Assembly: GCA_964528095.1 (NCBI GenBank) | Contig: CAZGSG010000071.1 | Coordinates: 1-22,683 of the forward strand | Reading direction: 5' to 3' | Origin: CAZGSG01 sp964528095 | Lineage (GTDB): Bacteria; Bacteroidota; Bacteroidia; Chitinophagales; Chitinophagaceae | Length of the DNA: 22,683 nucleotides | Shown here: positions 9,081 through 17,234 of the stretch, piece by piece | How positions within the stretch are numbered: the stretch's first letter is position 1 | How the letters are laid out: each line of letters starts with the position of its first letter | Translations under genes and position numbers: made by a program | Notes under the pieces: generated by a model | Told to the model about the DNA's origin: nothing | The model's database searches: none | Seen by the model: the letters and a program-made list of their open reading frames with translations, nothing else

Positions 9081-9710
9081 ATGAACATTACACTAACCAT
9101 AGTAGAAGATTTGGATGAAGTAAGGGATGGGTTGAATGACTTTATTAGCCTTAACAAGGACTTTAAGGTGTTGAATACATGCAAGACTGCCGAAGAAGCA
9201 TTGTATGACATACCAGCGTTAAAACCGGATATTGTAATTATGGATATTAACCTGCCCGGTATAAACGGTATTGAATGTATAAGGCGGGTAAAGGATAAAT
9301 GCCCGAAAACTGCCTTTATGATGTTTACCGTGTATGAGAACGATGAAAAAGTTTTTGAGGCATTAAAAGCCGGAGCTTCCGGCTATTTGCTTAAAAACAC
9401 CACATTGCCCGGTATTGCAGCGGCACTTAAAGAATTGTATAACGGCGGCTCGCCCATGAGTGCCAATATTGCCCGGAAGCTTGTTACGCTTTTTCAGCAA
9501 CAGCAAAATGATAATGCATCTTTGGAACAACTGAGTAACAGGGAAAATGAAGTACTGCAGGAGCTGGCCAAAGGTCTTTTGTATAAGGAAATTGCAGATA
9601 ATCTTTCTATTTCTGTAAATACGGTACGCCAGCATATCCATAAAATATATGGTAAGCTGCATGTGCAAAACCGTACAGAAGCAATTACTAAAGCTTTTGG
9701 TAAACACTAA
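9081..9710 (+). CDS. Response regulator, NarL/FixJ (LuxR-HTH) family
   Basis: This 209-residue protein has an N-terminal receiver with the acidic pair E9/D10, phosphoacceptor D55 in I-V-I-M-D-I-N-L-P-G, switch T83 and K105, all in place. The C-terminal LuxR-type helix-turn-helix (about 145-205) reads L-S-N-R-E-N-E-V-L, then Y-K-E-I-A-D-N-L-S-I-S-V-N-T-V-R-Q-H-I-H-K-I-Y-G-K-L. It lies 62 bp after the kinase. HisKA_3 kinases usually pair with exactly this regulator class, so the two are almost certainly cognate. The most obvious targets are the secreted-protein genes that start 145 bp downstream, but no operator could be identified. Confidence 0.95.
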   Translation: MNITLTIVEDLDEVRDGLNDFISLNKDFKVLNTCKTAEEALYDIPALKPDIVIMDINLPGINGIECIRRVKDKCPKTAFMMFTVYENDEKVFEALKAGASGYLLKNTTLPGIAAALKELYNGGSPMSANIARKLVTLFQQQQNDNASLEQLSNRENEVLQELAKGLLYKEIADNLSISVNTVRQHIHKIYGKLHVQNRTEAITKAFGKH

Positions 9711-9855
9711 GGCCAGCTTTTTTGGGGCATCACATTTTACCCCGATGTTTATTGCCTATACTTTACAGCAAGCTTATTCATCAAGTGAAGTATATAACTT
9801 TCGTACTATTGCTTACCGGCATTACACAGAGTAATTTCACCAGTAAATAGGGAAG

Positions 9856-11853
9856 ATGAAATTTCTCGTTTATGTACTTATATTTTTGCTTAGGTGCATA
9901 CAATTGTATGCACAACCTCCTCTTAAAACAACTGAAGATTTGCAAGATCACCTAAAGCGCTTGCAGAAAAAGGCCGACTCGTTACAAAAAACTATTGCCG
10001 GCAGAAATAAAAACCCGAATTCCGGCAATCGCACTATATCTAACCAACCCCAAAAAATAACTGAAGAAAATATGGAAAACTTCAGGCTTTCTCCCATTGA
10101 TTCAGTAAAAATAAAATCAATTCCCCAAAAAGTATTTACCGTTTCAGAACTGAATTTATACCTCAGTTCATTAAACGAACAACTTAAAAAAAGATTCTCA
10201 ATAGAAGTAAATGCTTCTGTAAATTCTATTGCTCAAAAATTGAATAACGACCCTGTAAAACTTGAAGCCGCCGCTCTGCTTGGCCGGCAAAACGGAGCCA
10301 ATGAAGAAGCCCTGCTTCTTATTATGAAAGCTGCTCTGGCAAAGAATACAGATGCTTTAATTCTTACAAATACGGGAGCCATGCTGGATATGTACAAGTT
10401 AAGTGAAAAAGCCATCCCCATTTTGAGAACAGTAATTGCTCATACTCCGCAAAATGCAATTGCGCTGAACAATCTTGGCCAATCGTTTACAGCATTGGGC
10501 ATGCAGGATTCTGCACTATACTATTTCGGCCGTTGCCTTAGTTTATCACCAGAGCACCCTGAAGCCAATGTGACAGCTGGCTACATTGAGCTGGGAAAGG
10601 GAAATCAAACAAAGGCGCAGCAATATTTTGAAAATTCTCTTACAGGCAGCTTCAATATTGCTGCATACAAAGGCTTAAAATCAATATTAAAAAGCAAATG
10701 CAGAATAAAGGATATTATTAAGCAAAAAGTAAAATATCCGGAATATTTCAACCAATTTAAATACAAACTGCCACGGCAATGTTTGAATGTGGATGAAGCA
10801 GCAACTGTAAAAAAAGAATATGAATTGTACCAGCAAATGATGAACAGGGTAATAAGAAAGTACAGCTTACTGAAAAAAGCGGTTGAAAAAAATATGGGAG
10901 CCGGATGGGCAGATAATTTTAATAAAAGAACAATGGCTCTGGTATCAAGCGGCAAAAGTTATTTACGGCCATTTCAGGTATTAGGAGCTGTGATGGAGGC
11001 GGAAACATCACTTGCATATCAGGAGGATATCGTAAAACTGGAAAAATTCAATACTGAAAACAGGGAACAATACAGGCAACTGGAAAAAGAATATGAAGAC
11101 GTGTATGAACAATTGACAAAATCAGGCAGCTACAGTTGTGCAGCGGAAAAACAGTTAAAGAATAGATACCTTGAAAGATTTGCGCAGCTCAATGAGGAAT
11201 GGCAAAGCAGGAACATGCTCATAGAAAACACTTACATGGATGATTACCTGCTCTGGCCATACTTCAGCGCATTGGATTCAACCGATTACAAAGTCCGTTA
11301 TTATAATTCCATTTACAATTACCTGTACAAGATAAACCGGCTGGCACAGGTAAAAATCCTGGAGCCTTGTAAGGAAACTGAAGCCGGAGATGTGGAAGGG
11401 CCGGTTGAAAACGAGCTTAAAGAGTTTGATTGCCCGGTAGAAATAGAATTTTCTTTTGCCGTAGGAAAACTCTCCCTTGACTGCGACAAAATTTCTTTTA
11501 AAGCCGGGGAACTTATTGTATTTCGGTTTGAGAAACAGTTCAAAGGGTCCAGGCAATCCACTATTACCATTGGCTCAGGAGTAAGTTTGGATTTAATGGA
11601 AAAAGCCGGCCCCATAAAAGCAGGGTTTGAAGTTGGCGCAGAGATGGCAGCCTACTTCACCTTTGATGCGGCAGGCAATTGCAGCGATGCCGGTATGACT
11701 TATGGTCTTAATGCAAAAGCAGCGCTTAATTTTTCAGTTGCGGCAACAAAGCGCATGACATTTAAAAAAGATGCCGGAGAAATTGGTGTGCAAACAGGTT
11801 ATAGGTTTGGCATTAACTCCGGCATCAGCTTTACTACACCCGGTTTAAATTGA
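9856..11853 (+). CDS. Exported TPR-repeat protein of unknown function
   Basis: This 665-residue protein begins with a signal peptide (hydrophobic to about residue 17, ending L-Y-A-Q). Residues about 25-50 are a charged heptad-like helix (L-K-R-L-Q-K-K-A-D-S-L-Q-K). Residues about 158-265 carry TPR-like repeats: T-G-A-M-L, then A-I-A-L-N-N-L-G-Q-S-F-T-A-L-G, then a third with G-Y-I-E-L-G-K-G-N. About 315-440 is long charged helix, possibly coiled coil. The last 140 residues are beta-rich with alternating small and aromatic residues and G-rich turns, like a membrane-associated or beta-sandwich domain. It is first in a run of five genes for exported proteins with short gaps, suggesting a scaffold role in a periplasmic or surface assembly. 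The function is unknown. Confidence 0.8.
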   Translation: MKFLVYVLIFLLRCIQLYAQPPLKTTEDLQDHLKRLQKKADSLQKTIAGRNKNPNSGNRTISNQPQKITEENMENFRLSPIDSVKIKSIPQKVFTVSELNLYLSSLNEQLKKRFSIEVNASVNSIAQKLNNDPVKLEAAALLGRQNGANEEALLLIMKAALAKNTDALILTNTGAMLDMYKLSEKAIPILRTVIAHTPQNAIALNNLGQSFTALGMQDSALYYFGRCLSLSPEHPEANVTAGYIELGKGNQTKAQQYFENSLTGSFNIAAYKGLKSILKSKCRIKDIIKQKVKYPEYFNQFKYKLPRQCLNVDEAATVKKEYELYQQMMNRVIRKYSLLKKAVEKNMGAGWADNFNKRTMALVSSGKSYLRPFQVLGAVMEAETSLAYQEDIVKLEKFNTENREQYRQLEKEYEDVYEQLTKSGSYSCAAEKQLKNRYLERFAQLNEEWQSRNMLIENTYMDDYLLWPYFSALDSTDYKVRYYNSIYNYLYKINRLAQVKILEPCKETEAGDVEGPVENELKEFDCPVEIEFSFAVGKLSLDCDKISFKAGELIVFRFEKQFKGSRQSTITIGSGVSLDLMEKAGPIKAGFEVGAEMAAYFTFDAAGNCSDAGMTYGLNAKAALNFSVAATKRMTFKKDAGEIGVQTGYRFGINSGISFTTPGLN

Positions 11854-11894
11854 ATAAACACAGTTACTGCCAAGGATAACAGAATTTTATATAA

Positions 11895-12926
11895 ATGAAA
11901 AAAGCGTTTCTTCTCCTATTTTTTTTGAATACAATATTCTCCGGTAATGCCCAAACAAATTTCTCCGGGTATTACAGCAAATATTCAGAAATATGTCCGG
12001 AAATGGATTCCATTATCGCTCAGAAAATACAATGGAAGAAAGAAGAAGATGATATTGCGTTTCCTGATAAAACATTTCCACCAAATCAATACTCAAAAAT
12101 ATTCAACCAGGCAGACAGTATTTATTCATTGATACGCCGGGTATTTCAAAACTGTAATGGCTTTGCACCGGTTTGGTATCGTGGTATCAGGGGCAATTCG
12201 TATTTGCCGGATGGACCGGTTCCCTACAGTATATCAACGTTGTTTTTCGAATATTACTGTTCTCAAACAGCAAAGAAAGTAGTTAGAGGCGATGAAACAG
12301 GTATTGGCATTGATATACATGTAAACAGGCTGCAGTGGTTCATGAATTTTGCAGATTCGTTTGATATAAAGGAGGATGGTGTATTGAAAACCATTTTCCA
12401 ACTTCCTCCCGTGGTGGGAAGATGGCATGGACTGCCTGTATATGAATTGAAAATTTCCAGATTTTTTAAGTCTTATTCTGTTATCATTGGAAGCAAAGGG
12501 AGAATGCCCTGGCGTTCATTAACACAACGGGAATATGTAACAGGACTAAAAGGAAAGTTTGAAAAAGCTTTGAAAAGCAGCAAGCCGGGTTCATCATCCG
12601 AAGCAGACTACAGGCAAAAACTTCTTTATATCAGTGATTTTCTTTCCTCAGCAAACGATGAAGCACTCGGGCAGGCAGCCATTATTCATCCAAAGGCGGG
12701 CATCTGGGGCTTCAAAGGAAAATTTGGCGATGAAGCAACCGGCGGGCAAAGACTGGTTTTGTCTGCAATGAATAAAAAGTATTTCGATACCAGCCTTCCC
12801 CGCTTCGTTCCTCAATTGATGCAGGTATATTGGTCTTTTGAGAATGCCGGACCTGTGGGCAAGTATGTAAAGGAAAAATTTGAAACCGATTTTCCATTAC
12901 AAAAATTAAAATCGATGATAAAGTAA
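11895..12926 (+). CDS. Exported protein of unknown function
   Basis: This 343-residue protein has a signal peptide (M-K-K-A-F-L-L-L-F-F-L, ending G-N-A-Q at about 17-20). I do not recognise a family. The mature part is mixed alpha/beta, with conserved-looking aromatic clusters (W-Y-R-G-I-R-G-N, and P-V-V-G-R-W-H-G-L-P-V-Y-E-L-K). It shows no repeats, no membrane segment after the signal and no obvious catalytic motif. It starts 41 bp after the TPR gene and ends 4 bp before the next gene, so it is expressed with them. The shared operon suggests that it acts in the same envelope process. Confidence 0.75.
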   Translation: MKKAFLLLFFLNTIFSGNAQTNFSGYYSKYSEICPEMDSIIAQKIQWKKEEDDIAFPDKTFPPNQYSKIFNQADSIYSLIRRVFQNCNGFAPVWYRGIRGNSYLPDGPVPYSISTLFFEYYCSQTAKKVVRGDETGIGIDIHVNRLQWFMNFADSFDIKEDGVLKTIFQLPPVVGRWHGLPVYELKISRFFKSYSVIIGSKGRMPWRSLTQREYVTGLKGKFEKALKSSKPGSSSEADYRQKLLYISDFLSSANDEALGQAAIIHPKAGIWGFKGKFGDEATGGQRLVLSAMNKKYFDTSLPRFVPQLMQVYWSFENAGPVGKYVKEKFETDFPLQKLKSMIK

Positions 12927-12930
12927 TAAT

Positions 12931-14310
12931 ATGAAAAGAAACTTATCTATTGCATTGTTACTATTGGCAACAACACTGCATGCACAGCAAGAAAAGTTTG
13001 ACATAGCAACATTTACGCCCCCGCAAGGGTGGATACGAACGGAATCAAACGGCACGCTTTCTTTTTTTGATTCTAACACAGAAAATGGACTTACCCGTTT
13101 TTGTCAAATAATTTTATGCCCTGGTAATAGCTGTAAAACCGCAGCCGGTAAAAACTTTAACACTGCATGGCAAAATTTGGTAACAGCTAAAACAGAAGCA
13201 AAAGTAAAGCCGGTAATACAAACACAGCAGACCCCGGATGGGTGGACTGTTATCACCGGCACAGCTAATGTGAGAAAGGAAGGGATTTCTTACAAAACAA
13301 TACTTGTGAACTTAACCGGTTTTAATAAGACGATTTCGGTTCAGGTAAATACCGCCGGAGGTGATTATTCAAAAACTCTTGAAACCTTTTTTGAAAATTA
13401 TAACATTGACAAGAACGCGACAAACGGCAATAATGCCGGAACAGTAAACGCTGGAAATAGCAGCGTTACATTAAACGACTATGATTTTGTTGCACCTGAA
13501 AAATGGGCGGTGAAAAAAAATACAGACCATCTCTCTTTTATTAATCCGCGTTCCGGCTGTTCAATAAAAATCCTGGTGCCCCAGCCATCCTCCGGCAATC
13601 CGGAGCAGGATGCCAATGCTGCTTTTGAGTTAATGTACAAAGGATGGAGTTATCAAAATACAGGAAGTAGAAAATTTACACTCGTAAAAGGGGTTTTGCC
13701 TAAAGGTCAGGAGTATTTCGTTAAAGAAGCAGCTATGTCGGGAACAAATACTGAGGGACAGTACAATCTGGAAGAAGGTGCGGCAATGGTAGTAAAGGCC
13801 GGAGCTCAGATAGTAATTATATCCATACGTCACAACAGCGGCATGCTGGGGCATGATGAGTGTTACAAAAATTATAATACATGTAGCAGATTTATAAACA
13901 GTTTCAATATAAGAAATAGACCGGCTACTCAAAACCCCCAGCAGGAAAATTCACAACGCATCATCGGGTTATGGAAGTTAAATACGGTGGGCATTGCCAT
14001 TGGCGATTATGCCTTTGCCGCCAATGGGCACTATCAGTTTGGCGGTGGGCTTGGTTCTTCGACCACTACTTCTGATATGTATTATAAATATATCTACAAC
14101 AAGGCTTATCCTTTTGAAGGCGATGGCAGTTACGCTGTTTCGGACAATTTGCTGACAATTAAAAGAAGAGGGGCTCTCAATTCCGAACAGGTAACCATCC
14201 GGTTTGCAAAAGTAAATCATGGCGGCGAAGGATGGAAGGAGCGGATGTATATGCTAAAAAAAGATAGTTATGGAGAGAATGAGTCTGTGTGGGAAAAAGA
14301 AAGCAAGTAA
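12931..14310 (+). CDS. Exported protein with a duplicated alpha/beta domain and a lipocalin-like tail
   Basis: This 459-residue protein has a signal peptide ending L-H-A-Q-Q (about 16-20). Residues about 25-155 and 180-330 look like two diverged copies of one domain: each opens with [F/Y]-[T/V]-[P/A]-P-x-[G/K]-W followed by a strand ending L-S-F-[F/I], and each ends with a helix leading to [F/I]-x-[N/S]-[Y/F]-N-I. This pattern resembles small PsbP/Mog1-like folds, though that is a guess. A linker rich in N, G and Q separates them. The C-terminal part (about 345-459) begins I-I-G-L-W-K-L and continues in short strands ending in W-E-K-E, which is the lipocalin-like layout common in Bacteroidetes exported proteins. 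It starts 4 bp after the preceding gene. The ligand is unknown. Confidence 0.75.
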   Translation: MKRNLSIALLLLATTLHAQQEKFDIATFTPPQGWIRTESNGTLSFFDSNTENGLTRFCQIILCPGNSCKTAAGKNFNTAWQNLVTAKTEAKVKPVIQTQQTPDGWTVITGTANVRKEGISYKTILVNLTGFNKTISVQVNTAGGDYSKTLETFFENYNIDKNATNGNNAGTVNAGNSSVTLNDYDFVAPEKWAVKKNTDHLSFINPRSGCSIKILVPQPSSGNPEQDANAAFELMYKGWSYQNTGSRKFTLVKGVLPKGQEYFVKEAAMSGTNTEGQYNLEEGAAMVVKAGAQIVIISIRHNSGMLGHDECYKNYNTCSRFINSFNIRNRPATQNPQQENSQRIIGLWKLNTVGIAIGDYAFAANGHYQFGGGLGSSTTTSDMYYKYIYNKAYPFEGDGSYAVSDNLLTIKRRGALNSEQVTIRFAKVNHGGEGWKERMYMLKKDSYGENESVWEKESK

Positions 14311-14330
14311 AGCATTTCAAATTACTGTAG

Positions 14331-14888
14331 ATGAAAATAAATATTTTTTTTATTGCCTGCCTTTCCGCGTTAACCACAAGGGCACAACAAACTATTTATT
14401 CTGCCAATTTTGAAAACAATAAAATGGATTCCTGCTGGCAGATTGTGACTGGAAATTGGCATATTGATGATGTACAAAAAATGCGGATCGCACCGGCTGA
14501 AGGAGGCCATCAGTATGTATTGTGCGCCGATAACAACGGCTATATTGGTAATAATATAATAAGGCTGATGGTTGGCCTGCCGGATTCATTTGAACTAAGA
14601 AAAATAAAGATTAGCTTTTATTATTACATTCTGGCTGATACACAGGGAACAAAAATTGAAGGGGAGTTTTATCAAAATGAAATAAAAGACGGGCTACGGG
14701 GCAAACCCTGGGTATCATACCTTCCCTCCAGAAAGGGGAGATGGAATGTTTTTCAGAAAACCCTCACCATTCCTGCCAAAGCAAATTCATTGCGTATCGT
14801 TTTTTATGGACTTGCGCCTTCAGGAAAAAAAGGCAGGGTCGTTTGTTTTGATAACATCAGCATAGAATTGATTAAGAAAAAACTGTAA
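14331..14888 (+). CDS. Exported jelly-roll-like protein of unknown function
   Basis: This 185-residue protein has a signal peptide (F-F-I-A-C-L-S-A-L, cleavage near T-R-A-Q at 16-19). The mature part opens with Y-S-A-N-F-E-N-N-K-M-D-S-C-W and closes with V-V-C-F-D-N-I-S-I-E-L-I, with strand-rich sequence between. The D-N-I-S/I-x-L ending and overall length resemble galactose-binding or carbohydrate-binding beta-sandwich domains, in which the last strand carries an F-D-N-I motif. It has no catalytic residues that I can point to and may be a ligand-binding subunit. It sits 20 bp after the previous gene and 38 bp before the next. Confidence 0.72.
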   Translation: MKINIFFIACLSALTTRAQQTIYSANFENNKMDSCWQIVTGNWHIDDVQKMRIAPAEGGHQYVLCADNNGYIGNNIIRLMVGLPDSFELRKIKISFYYYILADTQGTKIEGEFYQNEIKDGLRGKPWVSYLPSRKGRWNVFQKTLTIPAKANSLRIVFYGLAPSGKKGRVVCFDNISIELIKKKL

Positions 14889-14926
14889 AGCCTTCTTATT
14901 TAATAATTTTTCCCAAATCTTCTGCT

Positions 14927-16252
14927 ATGAAAAAATTATTGCTGTTTACATTACTGGTAGTTTCAATCTCAGCAGCCGGCCAGCCCGATACTTCATCTCT
15001 ACAGTTGCTTCAGCAATCATACTCCACTGCTATTGGAGCATTTGATGGTGTTGTGTCAAGTAAAAAAGTCGGAGTGCCTGGAGGAAAAATTAGTTCTGAA
15101 GATGGCCGAATAGAATTGTTTTTTCCTGCCGGTGCACTTACTGCCCCTACTGACATCAGCATACAGCCCACCACTAATCCTGCACCAAACGGCGCGGGCA
15201 AATCTTATTGGTTTGAACCATCAGGCATTACATTTAAAAAGCCGGTACAAATTATTTTTCACTACACCGACGAAGAGGCGGCAATCTGCCCGCCGGATTT
15301 AATGGGTCTTGCTATACAGAGCAAAAATGGTAAATGGACTTTTGTAAATTATGACGATTGGGATAGTACATCAAGGACACTGAAAGGATTTATTCACCAC
15401 TTTTCCGGTGCCTCAAATGTGTACATGATGCGTTTACAACCGGCTAAGAGACGCATTTGTGTAAGGGAACAGGTCCGTATAAATATATGGGAGTTCTTCA
15501 GCAAGTTTGATGTATCTATTGAACCCTATTTCAGGCAGGGGCAAAAAAATTACTGGTATGTAAATGACACCCACATGGGGAGTAAAGTGCTTGGATATTT
15601 AAGTGTATATGAAGAAACTGATAAAGTTGCACATACAATGGTATCTCATGCAACTTATATAGCCCCGGATTACCTGATTCCTGAAGGAAATCCGGTAACG
15701 GTAAGCGTTGATATTAAAATTCTTTCAGGTAAAAGAAAAGGGCAGTTACGAAGAATATCCTGCAGCATACTTGTATATGATGTGTATAAAGTAACTGTTA
15801 TTCATACAATGGAATTCAGAGTGGCAATGGGGAATGAAATAACCGACAGTGCAAGTTTTTATGTATGGCTTCATCCCCAAAACATGTCCCTTACAAATAT
15901 CCAAAACTATCCTCCGGCAATTTCTAAACGGGGAAGGGCCAGGGCAGGGTGCATCATGAACATTTCAACTTCTTCCAGTGAAGGTTGGATAAACCTGACG
16001 GATGCTTATGCGGGCTATTCAAAAAGTAAAGATTACCCACCTGAAATATTTTTTAATTTTTTACCATCGGTTCAGAAAAAATTATTCAGTTTTCAATGGA
16101 TATGCCCCGGCGTAACCACCGAAATGACGCCATTATACGAAATTCCGCTTTCTCCCGAAATCAATTTTATAGCAAACAGAACCGTTCAAAAAATGAACTC
16201 TCAAACGCTGGGTAAATCTTACAAAGTAATTGTAACTCCTTATAACCCCTAA
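14927..16252 (+). CDS. Exported ZU5-domain protein
   Basis: This 441-residue protein has a signal peptide (M-K-K-L-L-L-F-T-L-L-V-V, ending S-A-A-G-Q at about 15-19). Residues about 45-165 look like a ZU5 domain: G-G-K-I-S-S-E-D-G-R-I-E-L-F-F-P-A-G-A-L, then D-I-S-I-Q-P, then the Y-W-F-E-P-S-G-I-T-F-K-K-P-V-Q-I strand pair. In animals ZU5 mediates protein contacts in ankyrins and in self-cleaving PIDD/UNC5-type proteins; bacterial copies occur in surface proteins. No H-F-S autoproteolysis site can be assigned with certainty, although an H-H-F-S stretch lies at about 163-166. The rest is beta-rich and unrecognised. It is the last gene of the operon; a hairpin follows at 16317. Confidence 0.78.
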   Translation: MKKLLLFTLLVVSISAAGQPDTSSLQLLQQSYSTAIGAFDGVVSSKKVGVPGGKISSEDGRIELFFPAGALTAPTDISIQPTTNPAPNGAGKSYWFEPSGITFKKPVQIIFHYTDEEAAICPPDLMGLAIQSKNGKWTFVNYDDWDSTSRTLKGFIHHFSGASNVYMMRLQPAKRRICVREQVRINIWEFFSKFDVSIEPYFRQGQKNYWYVNDTHMGSKVLGYLSVYEETDKVAHTMVSHATYIAPDYLIPEGNPVTVSVDIKILSGKRKGQLRRISCSILVYDVYKVTVIHTMEFRVAMGNEITDSASFYVWLHPQNMSLTNIQNYPPAISKRGRARAGCIMNISTSSSEGWINLTDAYAGYSKSKDYPPEIFFNFLPSVQKKLFSFQWICPGVTTEMTPLYEIPLSPEINFIANRTVQKMNSQTLGKSYKVIVTPYNP

Positions 16253-16316
16253 CCATCGCATAAATGATTAAGTCAACTACCGGAGGCAAAACAGTCCTTT
16301 ATAGAGTAAAAAAGGA

Positions 16317-16339
16317 AGGTCGCTGAAAATCAGCGACCT
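16317..16339 (-). terminator. Hairpin terminator between convergent transcription units
   Basis: A perfect 10-bp inverted repeat (AGGTCGCTGA / TCAGCGACCT) with a 3-base loop is extended by an outer AGGA/TCCT pair. Read on the minus strand the stem is followed by TCC and then six T residues, the form of an intrinsic terminator for the protease gene, whose stop lies about 140 bp upstream on that strand. On the plus strand it has no T run, but it could still slow transcription leaving the ZU5 gene. Confidence 0.65.
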
Positions 16340-16480
16340 AGTTCCTAATAAGTGAACCCTGTGGTACAAAACTCGAACCACTTTTTAGCGGATTTAAAGC
16401 TGTTGTGCGAACTTTAAATAAAAAATACACTCAAAATACTACAATACAATATGCTGATTTTCAATATTTAAGATACGACA
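16340..16480. other. Non-coding junction with a GTGGT/ACCAC inverted repeat, possible element boundary
   Basis: No gene is visible. GTGGT (16361-16365) and ACCAC (16377-16381) form a small inverted repeat around ACAAAACTCGA. On the minus strand this reads G-T-G-G-T-T-C-G-A-G-T, like a tRNA T-arm, but no acceptor, anticodon or D arm can be folded around it, so it is not a tRNA gene. Such tRNA-like scraps can mark integration sites. The junction separates the secreted-protein operon from the nuclease/protease genes. Confidence 0.25.
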
Positions 16481-17230
16481 CTATAGCATACCAGTTTGCA
16501 GTGCGTAGTCTAATAATTCCTTACACTTTTGAATCGGGAACCCATAAATAATCCTGGTACCAGTGTGTACTGCGCAGGCAAGAGCCACAATTCTGCATTG
16601 ACTATCTAAAATAGGCGCACCACTGCATCCTTCATAATCCTCGCTATCGGATATTATCTGGGGAGCCAAGAACATATAAAATTCTCCTTTAGTGCGATGG
16701 AACTTTAAACTATGTTTCAAGGTTGGTATCATGGAAAGTTGTATTCCATTATAGCTATGCCTAACTTTTCCAAAGAAACCATACCGTTCGTCTTTGGTTG
16801 GCATAGCAGCATCCTCCATAAACAACGGCAACTTTGTTGACGCTTCCACCTTAAATGCTTTAAAATCCATTTCAGGTTGCAGCAGCTCTATATTATGTTT
16901 AATTTCAGCAAACGCAATATCCAATCTTTTGCCTTGCTGTAATACCGATTCAAAGTCCTCCAGAGACATGTCTTTCGTTACCTTTATCTGATCGAAGTAA
17001 CAAATACCTCCTATGGGTTGAATGATTGGCCCCCTCTTATCAAATGGTTGATTAGTCTCTAAAAAAGTGGTGTATCCTTCTGCATCAGTAACGTGCGAAA
17101 CTGAAATAAAAAACCTTCGGTTTTGGTAAACGATTACACAGCAAGAACCAAAACCTTCTGGCTTGGGGTAATCTGCTTTTGCCAGAAAAACTTGAATGGA
17201 TGCTCTAACCATCAATTCGGCGTCTGTCAT
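16481..17230 (-). CDS. Cytoplasmic trypsin-like serine protease (S1-fold)
   Basis: The protein has 249 residues from the ATG at 17230, four bases after the upstream stop. An in-frame ATG at 17263 would add 11 residues overlapping that gene. The three triad positions of a chymotrypsin fold are present in order: His46 in S-V-S-H-V-T, preceded by a G-F-G-S-C strand and F-F-I-S; Asp104 in R-L-D-I-A-F; and Ser203 in E-G-C-S-G-A-P-I, followed by R-I-V-A-L-A-C-A-V. The layout matches HtrA/trypsin-like peptidases without a PDZ domain. It has no signal peptide or membrane helix, so it probably acts in the cytoplasm, which is unusual for digestive proteases and typical of regulatory or defence proteases. 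Coupling to the nuclease-like gene suggests that the two proteins work together, perhaps one cleaving or guarding the other. Confidence 0.85.
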   Translation of the reverse strand: MTDAELMVRASIQVFLAKADYPKPEGFGSCCVIVYQNRRFFISVSHVTDAEGYTTFLETNQPFDKRGPIIQPIGGICYFDQIKVTKDMSLEDFESVLQQGKRLDIAFAEIKHNIELLQPEMDFKAFKVEASTKLPLFMEDAAMPTKDERYGFFGKVRHSYNGIQLSMIPTLKHSLKFHRTKGEFYMFLAPQIISDSEDYEGCSGAPILDSQCRIVALACAVHTGTRIIYGFPIQKCKELLDYALQTGML

Positions 17231-17234
17231 AGAA

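Noticed and set aside
9711..9834. GGGG/CCCC pairing after the response regulator as a terminator
   Set aside because: Only four base pairs around a 12-base loop and no T run; read-through to the secreted-protein genes remains possible.
16345..16400. A tRNA gene on the minus strand
   Set aside because: Only a T-arm-like piece is present, with extra bases in the loop; no acceptor, D or anticodon arm can be formed.
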